In this document: positions 27,401-34,133 of the stretch, in pieces
How the letters are laid out: every line of letters begins with the position of its first letter
How positions within the stretch are numbered: position 1 is the first letter of the stretch
Assembly (NCBI RefSeq): GCF_016429255.1
Contig: NZ_JAELUG010000075.1
Coordinates: forward strand, 1-34,720
Length of the DNA stretch: 34,720 bases
Origin: Rhizobium sp. ASV8
GTDB lineage: Bacteria; Pseudomonadota; Alphaproteobacteria; Rhizobiales; Rhizobiaceae
Direction of reading: 5' to 3'
The notes under the pieces: model-generated
What the model was told of the DNA's origin: nothing
The model's input: the letters and a program-made list of their open reading frames with translations, nothing else
The model's database searches: none
Translations under genes and position numbers: made by a program

Positions 27401-30400
27401 ATGCCCTTGCGCTCATGTCGATGGTTTGGCGCAAAGACGCCTCACGGTCTTCGAGCGACATTTCGAGCATGCTGGCGCTGGTGGCGATTGACGTGCCGAT
27501 GTTGGTGGTCTGCTCAAGCAGCGTATTGTCGATCTGAGCGTGGGCGTCGCGAAGCGTCAGGCTGATGGCGTTGCTGCGATCCTCGAGAGTGGAGCGCATG
27601 CGCTCGTAGGCCGAGGCAAGATTCTGGTCCATTTCGGACAGACCGGTGCCAAGCGTATTTTCGAGCTGGCGCGTCGTGCTGCCGAGCACATTTTCCATCC
27701 GATCGGCATTGCTGCCGAGCAATCCTGACAGGGATTCAGTGTGTGCCGCAAGCGAGCGATCGAGGCGATCCTGATTTTCCGTGTAAGCAGCGCGAATGGC
27801 ATCCGCCTTGTCGCCAAAAGCGCCTGCCACGCGGGATTCCGCGCCGGAGACACTGTCGAGCAGGGCGTTGGCGCGCGACTCCAGGGCGCTTTCGAAACGG
27901 TTCTGGTTTTCGGCGAGCGAGATCGCGAAGGCCATGCTCTTGTCATCAAGAGTGTTGGTCAGCGCGTCGTGGCCGCTGGTTACGGTATGAGCAATCGCAC
28001 GGGCGCTGTTCGAGAGGGTTTCCTCAAGCTTTGCTTGATTTTCCGAGAGCGAAATTGCCAACGCCATCGTTCTGTCGTCGAGGCTGTTGACGATCTTGTC
28101 ATGAGTACCGGCCACTGTGCTGGACAGCGCATCCAGGCGGCTCGAAAGGGTATCTTCGAGGCGCGACTGGGTGTCGGAGAGCGAGATGGCAAGTGCCATC
28201 GCCTTGTCGTCCAGGGCGTCGGCCAGTGCCGCGTGGTTGTTGGTGAATGCGCTGGCGATGGCGTCCGCACGATTGGCAAGCGTTGCTTCGAGGCGGGACT
28301 GGCCGTTCGTCAGAACGTCGGACAAAGCTCTCGTCTTGCCGTCCAACGTATCGGCGACACGGTCGGCATGGCCGGAAACGGTGTCCTCGAGGCGAGCCTG
28401 GGTTTCGGAGAGAGCAATGGCAAGCGCCATCGTCTTGTCGTCCAAGGTATTCGTAACGCTTTCGGCGTGACCGGAGACGGTGCTTTCCAGGCGAGCCTGG
28501 CTCTCGGCCAGTGCGACGGCCAATGCCATCGTCCTGTCATCCAGCGCGTCGGCCAAAGCGGCGTGATTGCCGGCAAATGCCCTGATGATCTCTTCGGCGC
28601 GGGTGGAGAGCGTTTCCTCAAGGCGGCTCTGTCCGCTCGTGAGCGCTGCGGCCAGCGCACCGGTCTTGCCGTCCAGCGTGGATGCGACCCGCTCTGCGTG
28701 ACCGGAAACGGTTTCTTCCAGTCGAGCCTGGTGCTCCGAGAGCGCGATGGCCAGAGCCATCGTCCTGTCGTCGAGCGCGTTGGTAACGCTTTCCGCATGG
28801 CCGGAAACGGTATTCTCGAGGCGGGCTTGTCCCTCGGCAAGGGCGCGGGCAAGAGCACCGGTCTTGCCGTCCAGCGTGGATGCGACCCGTTCTGCGTGGC
28901 CGGAAACGGTTTCTTCCAGTCGGGCCTGGTGCTCCGAGAGCGCGATGGCCAGAGCCATCGTCCTGTCGTCGAGCGCGTTGGTAACGCTTTCTGCATGGCC
29001 GGAAACGGTATTCTCGAGGCGGGCCTGGCCCTCCGCCAAGGCGCGGGCGAGTGCGCCGGTCTTGCCATCCAGCGTCTCGCTCACACGTTCGGCATGGCCG
29101 GAGACGGTTTCTTCCAGACGAGCCTGGCTCTCGGAGAGAGCTATGGCAAGCGCCATAGTCCTGTCGTCAAGCGCGTTGGTGACGCTTTCCGCATGGCCCG
29201 AAACGGTGCTTTCCAGACGGGTCTGGCCTTCGGCGAGCGCGCGGGCAATGGCCTTGGTCTTTTCGTCCAGCGTGCCGGCGACCTGCTCGGCATGTCCGGA
29301 TACGGTATCTTCCAGGCGCGACTGGCTTTCTGAGAGAGCGATGGCAAGCGCCATCGTCTTGTCGTCGAGCGTGTCGGCGATCTTTCCATGCGTATCGGCA
29401 AGCACACCGGTGATGGCATCGGCGCGGCTTGCCAGCGTGTTTTCCAGGCGAAGCTGGTTCTCGGCAAGCGAGATGGCCAGCATCGAGGTTCGCTCGTCGA
29501 GAGCGGCGGTCAGATGATCGTGAGAACCGCTGACGGCACTGACGATGCCTTCGGAACGTTCGGCCAGCGTCTGCTCGAAGCGCGACTGATTGTCGGCCAG
29601 CGCGCCAAACAGGGCGGTGCTGCGAGACGCCATGACGGCATCGATGCGCTCATGGGCAGAGCCCAGAGCCTGCGTGATCTCGCTGGTACGAGACGAGAGC
29701 GTGTTGTTGATCTCGGCGGCGCGGCCCGTGAAGGTCGTGGTGAGTTCTTCGGTGCCGCTCTGAAGCGCGGCCGTGACGTCCCGGGTCACACCCTGCACAG
29801 CATTGGTGAAGGTGTTTGCATGCGTCGACAGCGCCGAATGCAATTCGCCCGTGCCGGAGGCGAGGGCAGACGAAATTCCGCTGGTGGCGTTCTGGAGCGC
29901 AGAGGTGATCTCTTCTGCTCTGGAGCCGATCGCGCTTTCCAAAACTTCCTGGCCGGTCGCAAGCGTGGTCGCAAGAGCAAAGGACTGGTCTGTTAGGGAC
30001 GAGCCGAGACGCTCTATGCTCGAGGTCAGGATACCTTCGAGAGCTTCGGAGTTGCTGCCGAGCGACTGATTGATCCGGGCGAGGCTTTCCGAAAGCTTGC
30101 TGTCGAGCGTGCCGGCGCGCTTGTCGAAGGCAGAGGTAAATTCGGAAACGCGATCGTCGAAAGTCGTCGAAAGCTGCGCGATCGTCGACTGGAAACGCTC
30201 TTCGAAGAAGCCGGAGCGGAGGTCGATGTCCATGATGGCATCGTCTGCCGTCGACTGCAGACTCTGACGGAAGCTCGCGCCTTTTTCGTCCAGCGACGAG
30301 TTGAGCTTGGCAAGGACGTTGTCCAGCGTGCCTGTGATGGAGCGTTCGCCGCCGGTGAGGCTCTCGCTGATTTCCCGGGTGCGGGCAACCAGCGTTTCGT

Positions 30401-31625
30401 TGAGCTGGCGGGCGCGGTCGTTTAGCGCGTTGTTCAGCTTTTCCGTATTCGCATCAAGCGTGGAGGCACGGGTCTCGAACTGACCGAGCAGCTCCTTGCC
30501 GCGCTCGCCGAGCGTCGACGACAGGGCATCCATACGGGAATCGAACTCGTTGCTAAGGGCGAGGCCCGAAGCGTTGAGGTTCTGCAGGAGGCTGTCGGTC
30601 TTGGCAGAAAGCAGCGTTCCGAGCGCCTGAACGGCGGAATCCGACTTCTCCATCAGCGCTGCGGCGCGCGTATCGATCATCGAGGCGAATGCTTCGCCCG
30701 ATGTGGAGAGGCGCACGGCGATCTCTTCGGTCGCGAGCGACAGGTCTTCCTTGATCTGATCATGAACGCCGGCGATCGACGAGCGGATCCGTTCGGCGTG
30801 ATTGACGATCGCATCGCGTTCGGTGCCCAGTTCGTGAACCAGGCCGCGGACGCGCAGTTCGTTGTCGGCATAGCTGCGTTCGAGTGCGTTGACTTCGGAG
30901 TGGACGAGGGTTTCCAGTTCGGTGGCGCGCGCAATGGTACGCTCGATGCCTTCGTTCATCGCGGAGACTTCGCGACGCACGGCCTGTCCCACCGTCATAA
31001 TGCGTTCCGAGGCGACGGTTTCGGGCTCGACGAGGCGCAGGGCGACCTCAGCCATGGAGCGCGCGGCGTTGCGCATGTCATGCGCCCGCGAAATCATCAT
31101 GCCGAAAGCGTAGAACAGCAGGACGGGGACGACCACGCCGACGATGCAGGCAATGACGCCGGGAAGGGCGGCGAGATCGGCAATCGAATGGATGTTGCGG
31201 ATCTGCTCGCCATAAAGAAGGAAGGCGAGGCCGGCGCCGCCGATGATCCAGAACAGCGAGAAGATCGTCGCGTTGCGGACAGCATGGCTCTGCGAGCCGC
31301 CGTCGAGCGCCTTCAGGATACTGGCGGGGCTCGCCCGGTTGCCGTCATTGGCGGCTGCCAGGTTCGGGCTTTTCGGTGCCTCCGCGGGGCGTGGGGATGC
31401 TGTCGGGGCGGCTGCACTGCGTGCGCCGGCGGACTTGCGAGCGGCATCGTCCATGGTCTGCTTGATCGGCTGTTTCGGCGGCTCAGACACTTTTCGCTCC
31501 GGGACATCAGGCGCAGGACCGCTGCGAGACTCCAAGTTCTCGTCACTGAAATCGATCTGCAACGCTTCGTCCAATGCCTGAAAGGCCTTGTCCTCGACCG
31601 ACTCGATGTACTTCTTGTTCGCCAT
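24420..31625 (-). CDS. gpr: Giant growth-pole-ring-like coiled-coil membrane protein (GPR/RgsE type)
   Basis: A 2401-residue protein. Residues 1-118 are a polar, Pro/Ala-rich cytoplasmic segment; two membrane helices follow at about 119-138 (IFSLFWIIGGAGLAFLLYG) and 152-177 (PGVIACIVGVVVPVLLFYAF). Most of the rest is one long alpha-helical region with 11-residue periodicity like apolipoprotein A; residues about 700-1260 are a regular array of 33-residue repeats, each with the LDDRTMALAIALSE type of start. A Pro/Gln/Ala linker spans about 2145-2240 and a compact conserved-looking domain ends the chain (SLNSLSVDIARAIDHDASV to AHAAGRLS). This architecture fits the Agrobacterium growth pole ring protein and Sinorhizobium RgsE, inner-membrane proteins needed for polar growth; those are, from memory, about 2,100 residues. 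The ATG at 31625 follows GAGGCGTAACCGC. A longer frame to 31790 is probably not used. Confidence 0.85.
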   Translation of the reverse strand: MANKKYIESVEDKAFQALDEALQIDFSDENLESRSGPAPDVPERKVSEPPKQPIKQTMDDAARKSAGARSAAAPTASPRPAEAPKSPNLAAANDGNRASPASILKALDGGSQSHAVRNATIFSLFWIIGGAGLAFLLYGEQIRNIHSIADLAALPGVIACIVGVVVPVLLFYAFGMMISRAHDMRNAARSMAEVALRLVEPETVASERIMTVGQAVRREVSAMNEGIERTIARATELETLVHSEVNALERSYADNELRVRGLVHELGTERDAIVNHAERIRSSIAGVHDQIKEDLSLATEEIAVRLSTSGEAFASMIDTRAAALMEKSDSAVQALGTLLSAKTDSLLQNLNASGLALSNEFDSRMDALSSTLGERGKELLGQFETRASTLDANTEKLNNALNDRARQLNETLVARTREISESLTGGERSITGTLDNVLAKLNSSLDEKGASFRQSLQSTADDAIMDIDLRSGFFEERFQSTIAQLSTTFDDRVSEFTSAFDKRAGTLDSKLSESLARINQSLGSNSEALEGILTSSIERLGSSLTDQSFALATTLATGQEVLESAIGSRAEEITSALQNATSGISSALASGTGELHSALSTHANTFTNAVQGVTRDVTAALQSGTEELTTTFTGRAAEINNTLSSRTSEITQALGSAHERIDAVMASRSTALFGALADNQSRFEQTLAERSEGIVSAVSGSHDHLTAALDERTSMLAISLAENQLRLENTLASRADAITGVLADTHGKIADTLDDKTMALAIALSESQSRLEDTVSGHAEQVAGTLDEKTKAIARALAEGQTRLESTVSGHAESVTNALDDRTMALAIALSESQARLEETVSGHAERVSETLDGKTGALARALAEGQARLENTVSGHAESVTNALDDRTMALAIALSEHQARLEETVSGHAERVASTLDGKTGALARALAEGQARLENTVSGHAESVTNALDDRTMALAIALSEHQARLEETVSGHAERVASTLDGKTGALAAALTSGQSRLEETLSTRAEEIIRAFAGNHAALADALDDRTMALAVALAESQARLESTVSGHAESVTNTLDDKTMALAIALSETQARLEDTVSGHADRVADTLDGKTRALSDVLTNGQSRLEATLANRADAIASAFTNNHAALADALDDKAMALAISLSDTQSRLEDTLSSRLDALSSTVAGTHDKIVNSLDDRTMALAISLSENQAKLEETLSNSARAIAHTVTSGHDALTNTLDDKSMAFAISLAENQNRFESALESRANALLDSVSGAESRVAGAFGDKADAIRAAYTENQDRLDRSLAAHTESLSGLLGSNADRMENVLGSTTRQLENTLGTGLSEMDQNLASAYERMRSTLEDRSNAISLTLRDAHAQIDNTLLEQTTNIGTSIATSASMLEMSLEDREASLRQTIDMSARALEERLNSGAGDIAGRIQQAAGDIARSAETFSSNLNQSIDGMNSRFAETGSRVEASLSALENRIHEGVSGVTAQVDAAGNRLSDTLATGSARIDNSGNEAAARIEERLTTMDRALNVGLEAVNRTIEGKAANLATTLRTAVADAAQGMDSEATRTADLLANTGQQFAENLGTHSDAFTRAMTERSDDLVSRVSETQNRLASQAAAVAQTFSEAGNAIVNKVAEAEGLVSNQVNTISQALSSAEQSLEARGTAIRNTLTGGSEQIASTMSQVERALEERTTAIRTSLEDRAREIDATLADVDKALEARGSSIRTSLDERTRELNSMLAGRSTELSRLIDEKARPIVDRYAATGQEAAALITAAAQESTERLRAENAALINAIASRTEHAVGTVSALENNLLASVNGIIARLAENNSAITGLLSNAAAEFASVDDRLSATSARFADSATKAGEMVSASSRLLEGKVDKLSEITGQTLSQVGSIVGRFDDHSKVLTQASQLLGAAQSNLVSTLEERETALQNLAVGLVQRSEEIENTMRALGSMVETAFDRAEQRSNQVTGNLRQSVQSSFADIGRVLSDAEKRAEDAAENMRGSLQKAGEEAGQALESTFANAERRSNDLTNRLRGGLTSSLSEVERMFAEAGKTSDGAAEQLRETLRVAVDDAIGRFAGATDEIRRSAGDIRRELDMTRSELKRGAFDLPEEAKESAAAMRRAVAEQIKALQDISQIVGRSTQQLEISEPAARALANAQPAPRPQPAAPAPAAAVPAPVAAAPAPKPQQPAPQQPAPQQSAQQPAPRPQQPSIETLGLRGSIPAERPAVQPQRPVETPAPARQETVAGGGWISDLLRGASRDENADLPPARQAAPRAQTEQTAAPVARNPRHVVESLNSLSVDIARAIDHDASVDLWRRYQRGERDVFTRRLYTLKGQQTFDDIKRKYDREPEFRTAVDRYIADFEKLLADVARTDRDRTVTQSYLTSDTGKVYTMLAHAAGRLS
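27850..29502 (-). repeat. Tandem array of 33-residue (99-bp) coding repeats
   Basis: About 15 copies of a 33-residue unit, each made of three 11-mers, lie inside the giant coiled-coil gene. Typical units are LDDRTMALAIALSESQARLE plus TVSGHAERV and a partner type beginning LDGKTGALARALAEGQARLE, alternating as 66-residue (198-bp) pairs in the centre. Extra single 11-mers (FAGNHAALADA, FTNNHAALADA, VAGTHDKIVNS) interrupt the array without breaking the 11-residue phase. The two units at 28677-28874 and 28875-29072 are identical as protein. Confidence 0.9.
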
Positions 31626-32119
31626 GCGGTTACGCCTCGTTACAAACTCACTCGGGCCTGCCGTGTCGTTTCCGGTAATTCCGCCGCGTCCGGAAAGGAC
31701 GAACCCTGCTTCCCGTGGGGGCCTCCGCTTCCAGTCGAAACCGGCTTTGGATTTCCCATTACATTTCAGAGTGGATAACTGGTTTTTCAAACGGATGTTA
31801 TGAAAACATTACCATCATCCACTTCTTGGGCAAAGGCATGCGCCATCTACCCAATTTACCAGTATCGTAGTGACACATTCCCCTAGTCATGACAATTAAT
31901 TCCACCTTAAATACAGTGGATCGTTAGGGTCGCGTTAACCCTCTTTGCACGTTCAACGTCATGAAAACCCGAGATTTTGAGCATGTTTAACGCACGTTAA
32001 CCATGTCTCGAGTTTTACGCCCTCAATGTGCCAAAATTTAACTCGATGGCCATCCCCAGGCCGCAAGTATGCGGCAGGTCGCTAAAACAGTCGAAGCTAA
32101 AAGACGGGAGCGTTGGCAC
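31626..32119. other. Divergent intergenic region, gpr-like gene / hpt
   Basis: About 490 bases with low coding potential and an AT-rich middle. It must contain promoters for both genes. It holds several GTTAAC motifs: one in an imperfect AGGGT/ACCCT inverted repeat (31926-31942) and a CtrA-like site at 31986-32004. No clear sigma-70 promoter could be fixed by eye. Confidence 0.45.
31986..32004 (+). promoter_or_regulatory. CtrA-like binding site
   Basis: TTTA, seven bases, then TTAACCAT. The Caulobacter CtrA consensus is TTAA-N7-TTAAC, and TTAACCAT is a known half-site form. One base differs in the first half. It lies 116 bases before the Hpt start codon and could serve either divergent gene. 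Confidence 0.35.
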
Positions 32120-32488
32120 ATGGCAGTATCGAATATCGCATTTGAATCTCCGGATAATTCGCGAGGACCGACCCCGACGCAGGTGAAGGCGATCGATCTG
32201 GTTCATCTCGGAAAGCAGACGATGGGCGACAAGGCCCTTGAAGTCGAGGTGTTGCAGATGTTTGCCCGGCAGGCGCGCTCCTGCCTGCAGGAGATCGGCA
32301 GCGGCGATGCCAAGCGTGTTCAAGCGGCGTCCCATAAGCTGACAGGTGCGGCGAGCGCAGTCGGTGCCTTTCGTGTCGCTGATGCGGCGGCGGCACTCGA
32401 AAGAAATGGAAATGACGCTGTCCAGATGGCGGCCGTCACCACTTCGGTTATCGAGGCCGAGAACTTCATTCTGAAACTCTCACGCTGA
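32120..32488 (+). CDS. Hpt-domain phosphotransfer protein
   Basis: A 122-residue single-domain histidine phosphotransfer protein. Four helices are predicted; the phospho-acceptor is His72 in AASHKLTGAASAVGA, a standard Hpt motif with the following Lys and Gly. The first helix begins near IDLVHLGKQTMGDKALEVEV. It would pass phosphate between a hybrid kinase and response regulators in the cytoplasm; neither partner is in this window. ATG 32120 is preferred (GGGAGCG upstream; start before the domain) over 32069. It is divergent from the gpr-like gene and has a CtrA-like site upstream, so a link to the cell cycle is possible but unproven. Confidence 0.87.
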   Translation: MAVSNIAFESPDNSRGPTPTQVKAIDLVHLGKQTMGDKALEVEVLQMFARQARSCLQEIGSGDAKRVQAASHKLTGAASAVGAFRVADAAAALERNGNDAVQMAAVTTSVIEAENFILKLSR

Positions 32489-32636
32489 ACCAATAGGTCG
32501 GATTATCGACAAAGTCCTTGCGCCGTCGAGCGGATCAGACCGTTTCGGCGGCGCAAATGTTGACTGCCCTGGCGAATTGTTGGAAGTAAAATTCTGGATC
32601 GTCCTTCTTCATTCACGAATTTCGGAATTCACTGAC

Positions 32637-32957
32637 ATGACCAAACTCACCATCGTCGCCTTCGACGGCACACGCTTCGACCTTGATGTCGACAACGGAT
32701 CCACCGTCATGGAGAATGCCGTACGCAACTCCGTTCCGGGTATCGAAGCAGAGTGCGGCGGCGCGTGTGCCTGTGCCACCTGTCATGTCTATGTCGACGA
32801 GGAATGGACCGAAAAGGTCGGCAGCCCAGAGGCGATGGAAGAAGACATGCTCGACTTCGCCTTCGACGTTCGCCCGAATTCGCGTCTCTCCTGTCAAATC
32901 AGGATGAAGAGCGCCTTTGACGGCCTCGTCGTCCACGTACCGGAACGCCAGGCGTAA
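32637..32957 (+). CDS. 2Fe-2S ferredoxin, adrenodoxin type
   Basis: A 106-residue electron carrier. The four cluster ligands are Cys40, Cys46, Cys49 and Cys86 (CGGACACATC and RLSCQI), with the C-x5-C-x2-C-xn-C spacing of adrenodoxin/ISC-type ferredoxins; Cys44 is an additional non-ligand Cys in the family's usual place. VYVDEEW and MLDFAFDVRPNSRLSCQI are strongly typical of alphaproteobacterial ferredoxins. The ATG at 32637 starts the conserved MTKLTIVAFDG; the ribosome-binding region is weak. It stands about 150 bases after the Hpt gene and probably has its own promoter. Partners could be a ferredoxin reductase with a P450 or an Fe-S assembly system; none is nearby. Confidence 0.95.
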   Translation: MTKLTIVAFDGTRFDLDVDNGSTVMENAVRNSVPGIEAECGGACACATCHVYVDEEWTEKVGSPEAMEEDMLDFAFDVRPNSRLSCQIRMKSAFDGLVVHVPERQA

Positions 32958-32964
32958 TTTTCTC

Positions 32965-32994
32965 CGGATCACGCACCGCATGGTGAGTGATCCG
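32965..32994 (+). terminator. Hairpin after the ferredoxin gene
   Basis: A long stem of 8 + 4 bp with one G-A mismatch and tetraloop GCAT starts 8 bases after the stop codon. No T-run follows, so it may protect the 3' end or need Rho. Confidence 0.5.
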
Positions 32995-33107
32995 TTCGAC
33001 CTGCCGGATGGAGATATTCGCATCAGCCCCAAAAAGATGCCCCGCTCAGCTGGTGCAGCGAGCGAGGCGAGGCGGGCGCATCACCACAGGCAAGGGAGGA
33101 AACACCT

Positions 33108-33158
33108 ATGGCTTCAGGACGCGCCAGGAGAACACTTAGCGCATGCTTTGGAAAATAA
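33108..33158 (+). CDS. Possible 16-residue micro-ORF
   Basis: ATG at 33108 is preceded by AAGGGAGGAAACACCT, one of the strongest ribosome-binding sites in the window. The peptide would be MASGRARRTLSACFGK, basic, ending in TAA. A hairpin begins 8 bases after the stop. It could be a leader peptide or a small protein; length alone gives no functional clue. Confidence 0.3.
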   Translation: MASGRARRTLSACFGK

Positions 33159-33312
33159 ACCCCACTGCGCCCTTCAGCGAGAAAACCTGACGGCGCAGGC
33201 ACTCAAAACGTTTCATTCGAGATATAGCCCGGTCTTTGGAATCAGTCGGTGCATCCATCTCTGTGAATGATAGGAAAAACCTATTTCAGATTCTCGTAAA
33301 GTTCAAAGAGCG

Positions 33313-33349
33313 AAAAAACGGGACGATTCACAGATATAGTGGCCGTTTT
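33313..33349 (-). terminator. Possible terminator of the DUF922 gene
   Basis: On the minus strand a 7-bp stem (AAAACGG with CCGTTTT) encloses a loop of about 21 bases, and six T are read at its end. It lies about 60 bases beyond the DUF922 stop codon. The large loop lowers confidence. Confidence 0.35.
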
Positions 33350-33408
33350 CACACAGCAGATTGCTTCCCGACGGTCATTTTCATGGAATGCGAGCTCTCG
33401 CGAGCGCT

Positions 33409-34044
33409 TTAGGGGCTGTTCTGCCGGCTGCGATAATAGAGCAATCTCTGCATGCGGCTCTGGAAGTTGATCGCTTCGATGCGATCGAAACGTGCCTGGT
33501 CGGCATCGTGGAGTTGGGTTTCCCGCTCCGTCACCTCATTGGCGTTTTCCTGAAGTGTGTCGCAATCGGCCGCCGGCCGCAGGGCGAGGATCTGCCGTTC
33601 CATCTGTCGAGCGTGCTGACGGGCGATTTCGACGTGCCGGTCCTCGTGGCGACGGATGTCGCCAGCCAATGTGTCCCAGATCATCGAAAGCTGCTTGCCG
33701 GCACTGCGCCGGTCACGCCAGCGCGGAAGGATGATTTCCGTATCGACGGTCACCTTTACATCGGAAATGTAGCAACGGCCATTCGCCTCGCTATAGGTCG
33801 CGTTGCCGCCGAAGCGAATCTTCGTGGCGCCGGGGTGATGGCTGCTGGAACCCATCGCCAGCGGTCCACGCTGATTGAGTGCCGCATCGAGTTCATCGGC
33901 GGTGCGGCCCTTGATGTCGAAATAGGAAATTGTCTTTCGGGCGACGACTTCGGCCTTGGCCATTTCGGGTAGGCAGAACGCGAGCAGCAGAGCACACGAA
34001 ACAATGATCTTATGGGATGCAAGCGGCATTCGTGTCGCTACCAT
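33409..34044 (-). CDS. Secreted DUF922-type putative zinc protease
   Basis: A 211-residue exported protein. The signal peptide is clear (SHKIIVSCALLLAFCLPEM, cut near AKA). The mature part starts with a domain matching DUF922 (ISYFDIKGRTADELDAAL; CYISDVKVTVDTEIILPRW) and holds a zincin motif HEDRH at residues 133-137, which fits HExxH, followed by VEIARQHARQMERQI. Two Cys flank it and may form a disulphide. The family is named DUF922 with suggested peptidase activity; no substrate is known. Starts at 34044, 34029 (ATG) and 34077 (GTG) are possible; 34044 gives a typical signal peptide. It is divergent from folP, 89 bases away. Confidence 0.8.
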   Translation of the reverse strand: MVATRMPLASHKIIVSCALLLAFCLPEMAKAEVVARKTISYFDIKGRTADELDAALNQRGPLAMGSSSHHPGATKIRFGGNATYSEANGRCYISDVKVTVDTEIILPRWRDRRSAGKQLSMIWDTLAGDIRRHEDRHVEIARQHARQMERQILALRPAADCDTLQENANEVTERETQLHDADQARFDRIEAINFQSRMQRLLYYRSRQNSP

Positions 34045-34133
34045 GTTGAACTTCTGTGAACCTTGCGGCATAGCCACTGTGAGCGCAATATCAAGCGCAA
34101 GGTTTTTTCATTTTCAATGGGATGGGATAGTTC

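Larger units (their letters stand above)
32958..33408. other. Structured intergenic region after the ferredoxin gene
   Basis: 450 bases with no long gene. It contains a 13-pair hairpin right after the ferredoxin stop, a micro-ORF with a very strong ribosome-binding site (33108-33158), a second hairpin at 33166-33197, a short ATAGG/CCTAT inverted repeat near 33269-33283, and a terminator-like element facing the minus strand at 33313-33349. This density suggests an RNA gene or leader, but no known family was recognised. Confidence 0.4.

Noticed and set aside
27850..29502. Repeat array as a CRISPR array or a mobile-element repeat
   Set aside because: The repeats are continuous, in frame and translate to a regular 33-residue helix pattern; there are no spacers and no cas genes.
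24399..31778. Several long plus-strand frames (410, 516, 530 and 338 codons) opposite the giant coiled-coil gene
   Set aside because: They mirror the repeats of the minus-strand gene. The minus frame has membrane helices, a coherent repeat register and a ribosome-binding site; the plus frames have none of these.
32518..32556. Possible terminator between hpt and the ferredoxin gene
   Set aside because: A 7-bp stem (TTGCGCC/GGCGCAA) exists but the loop is 25 bases and no T-run follows.
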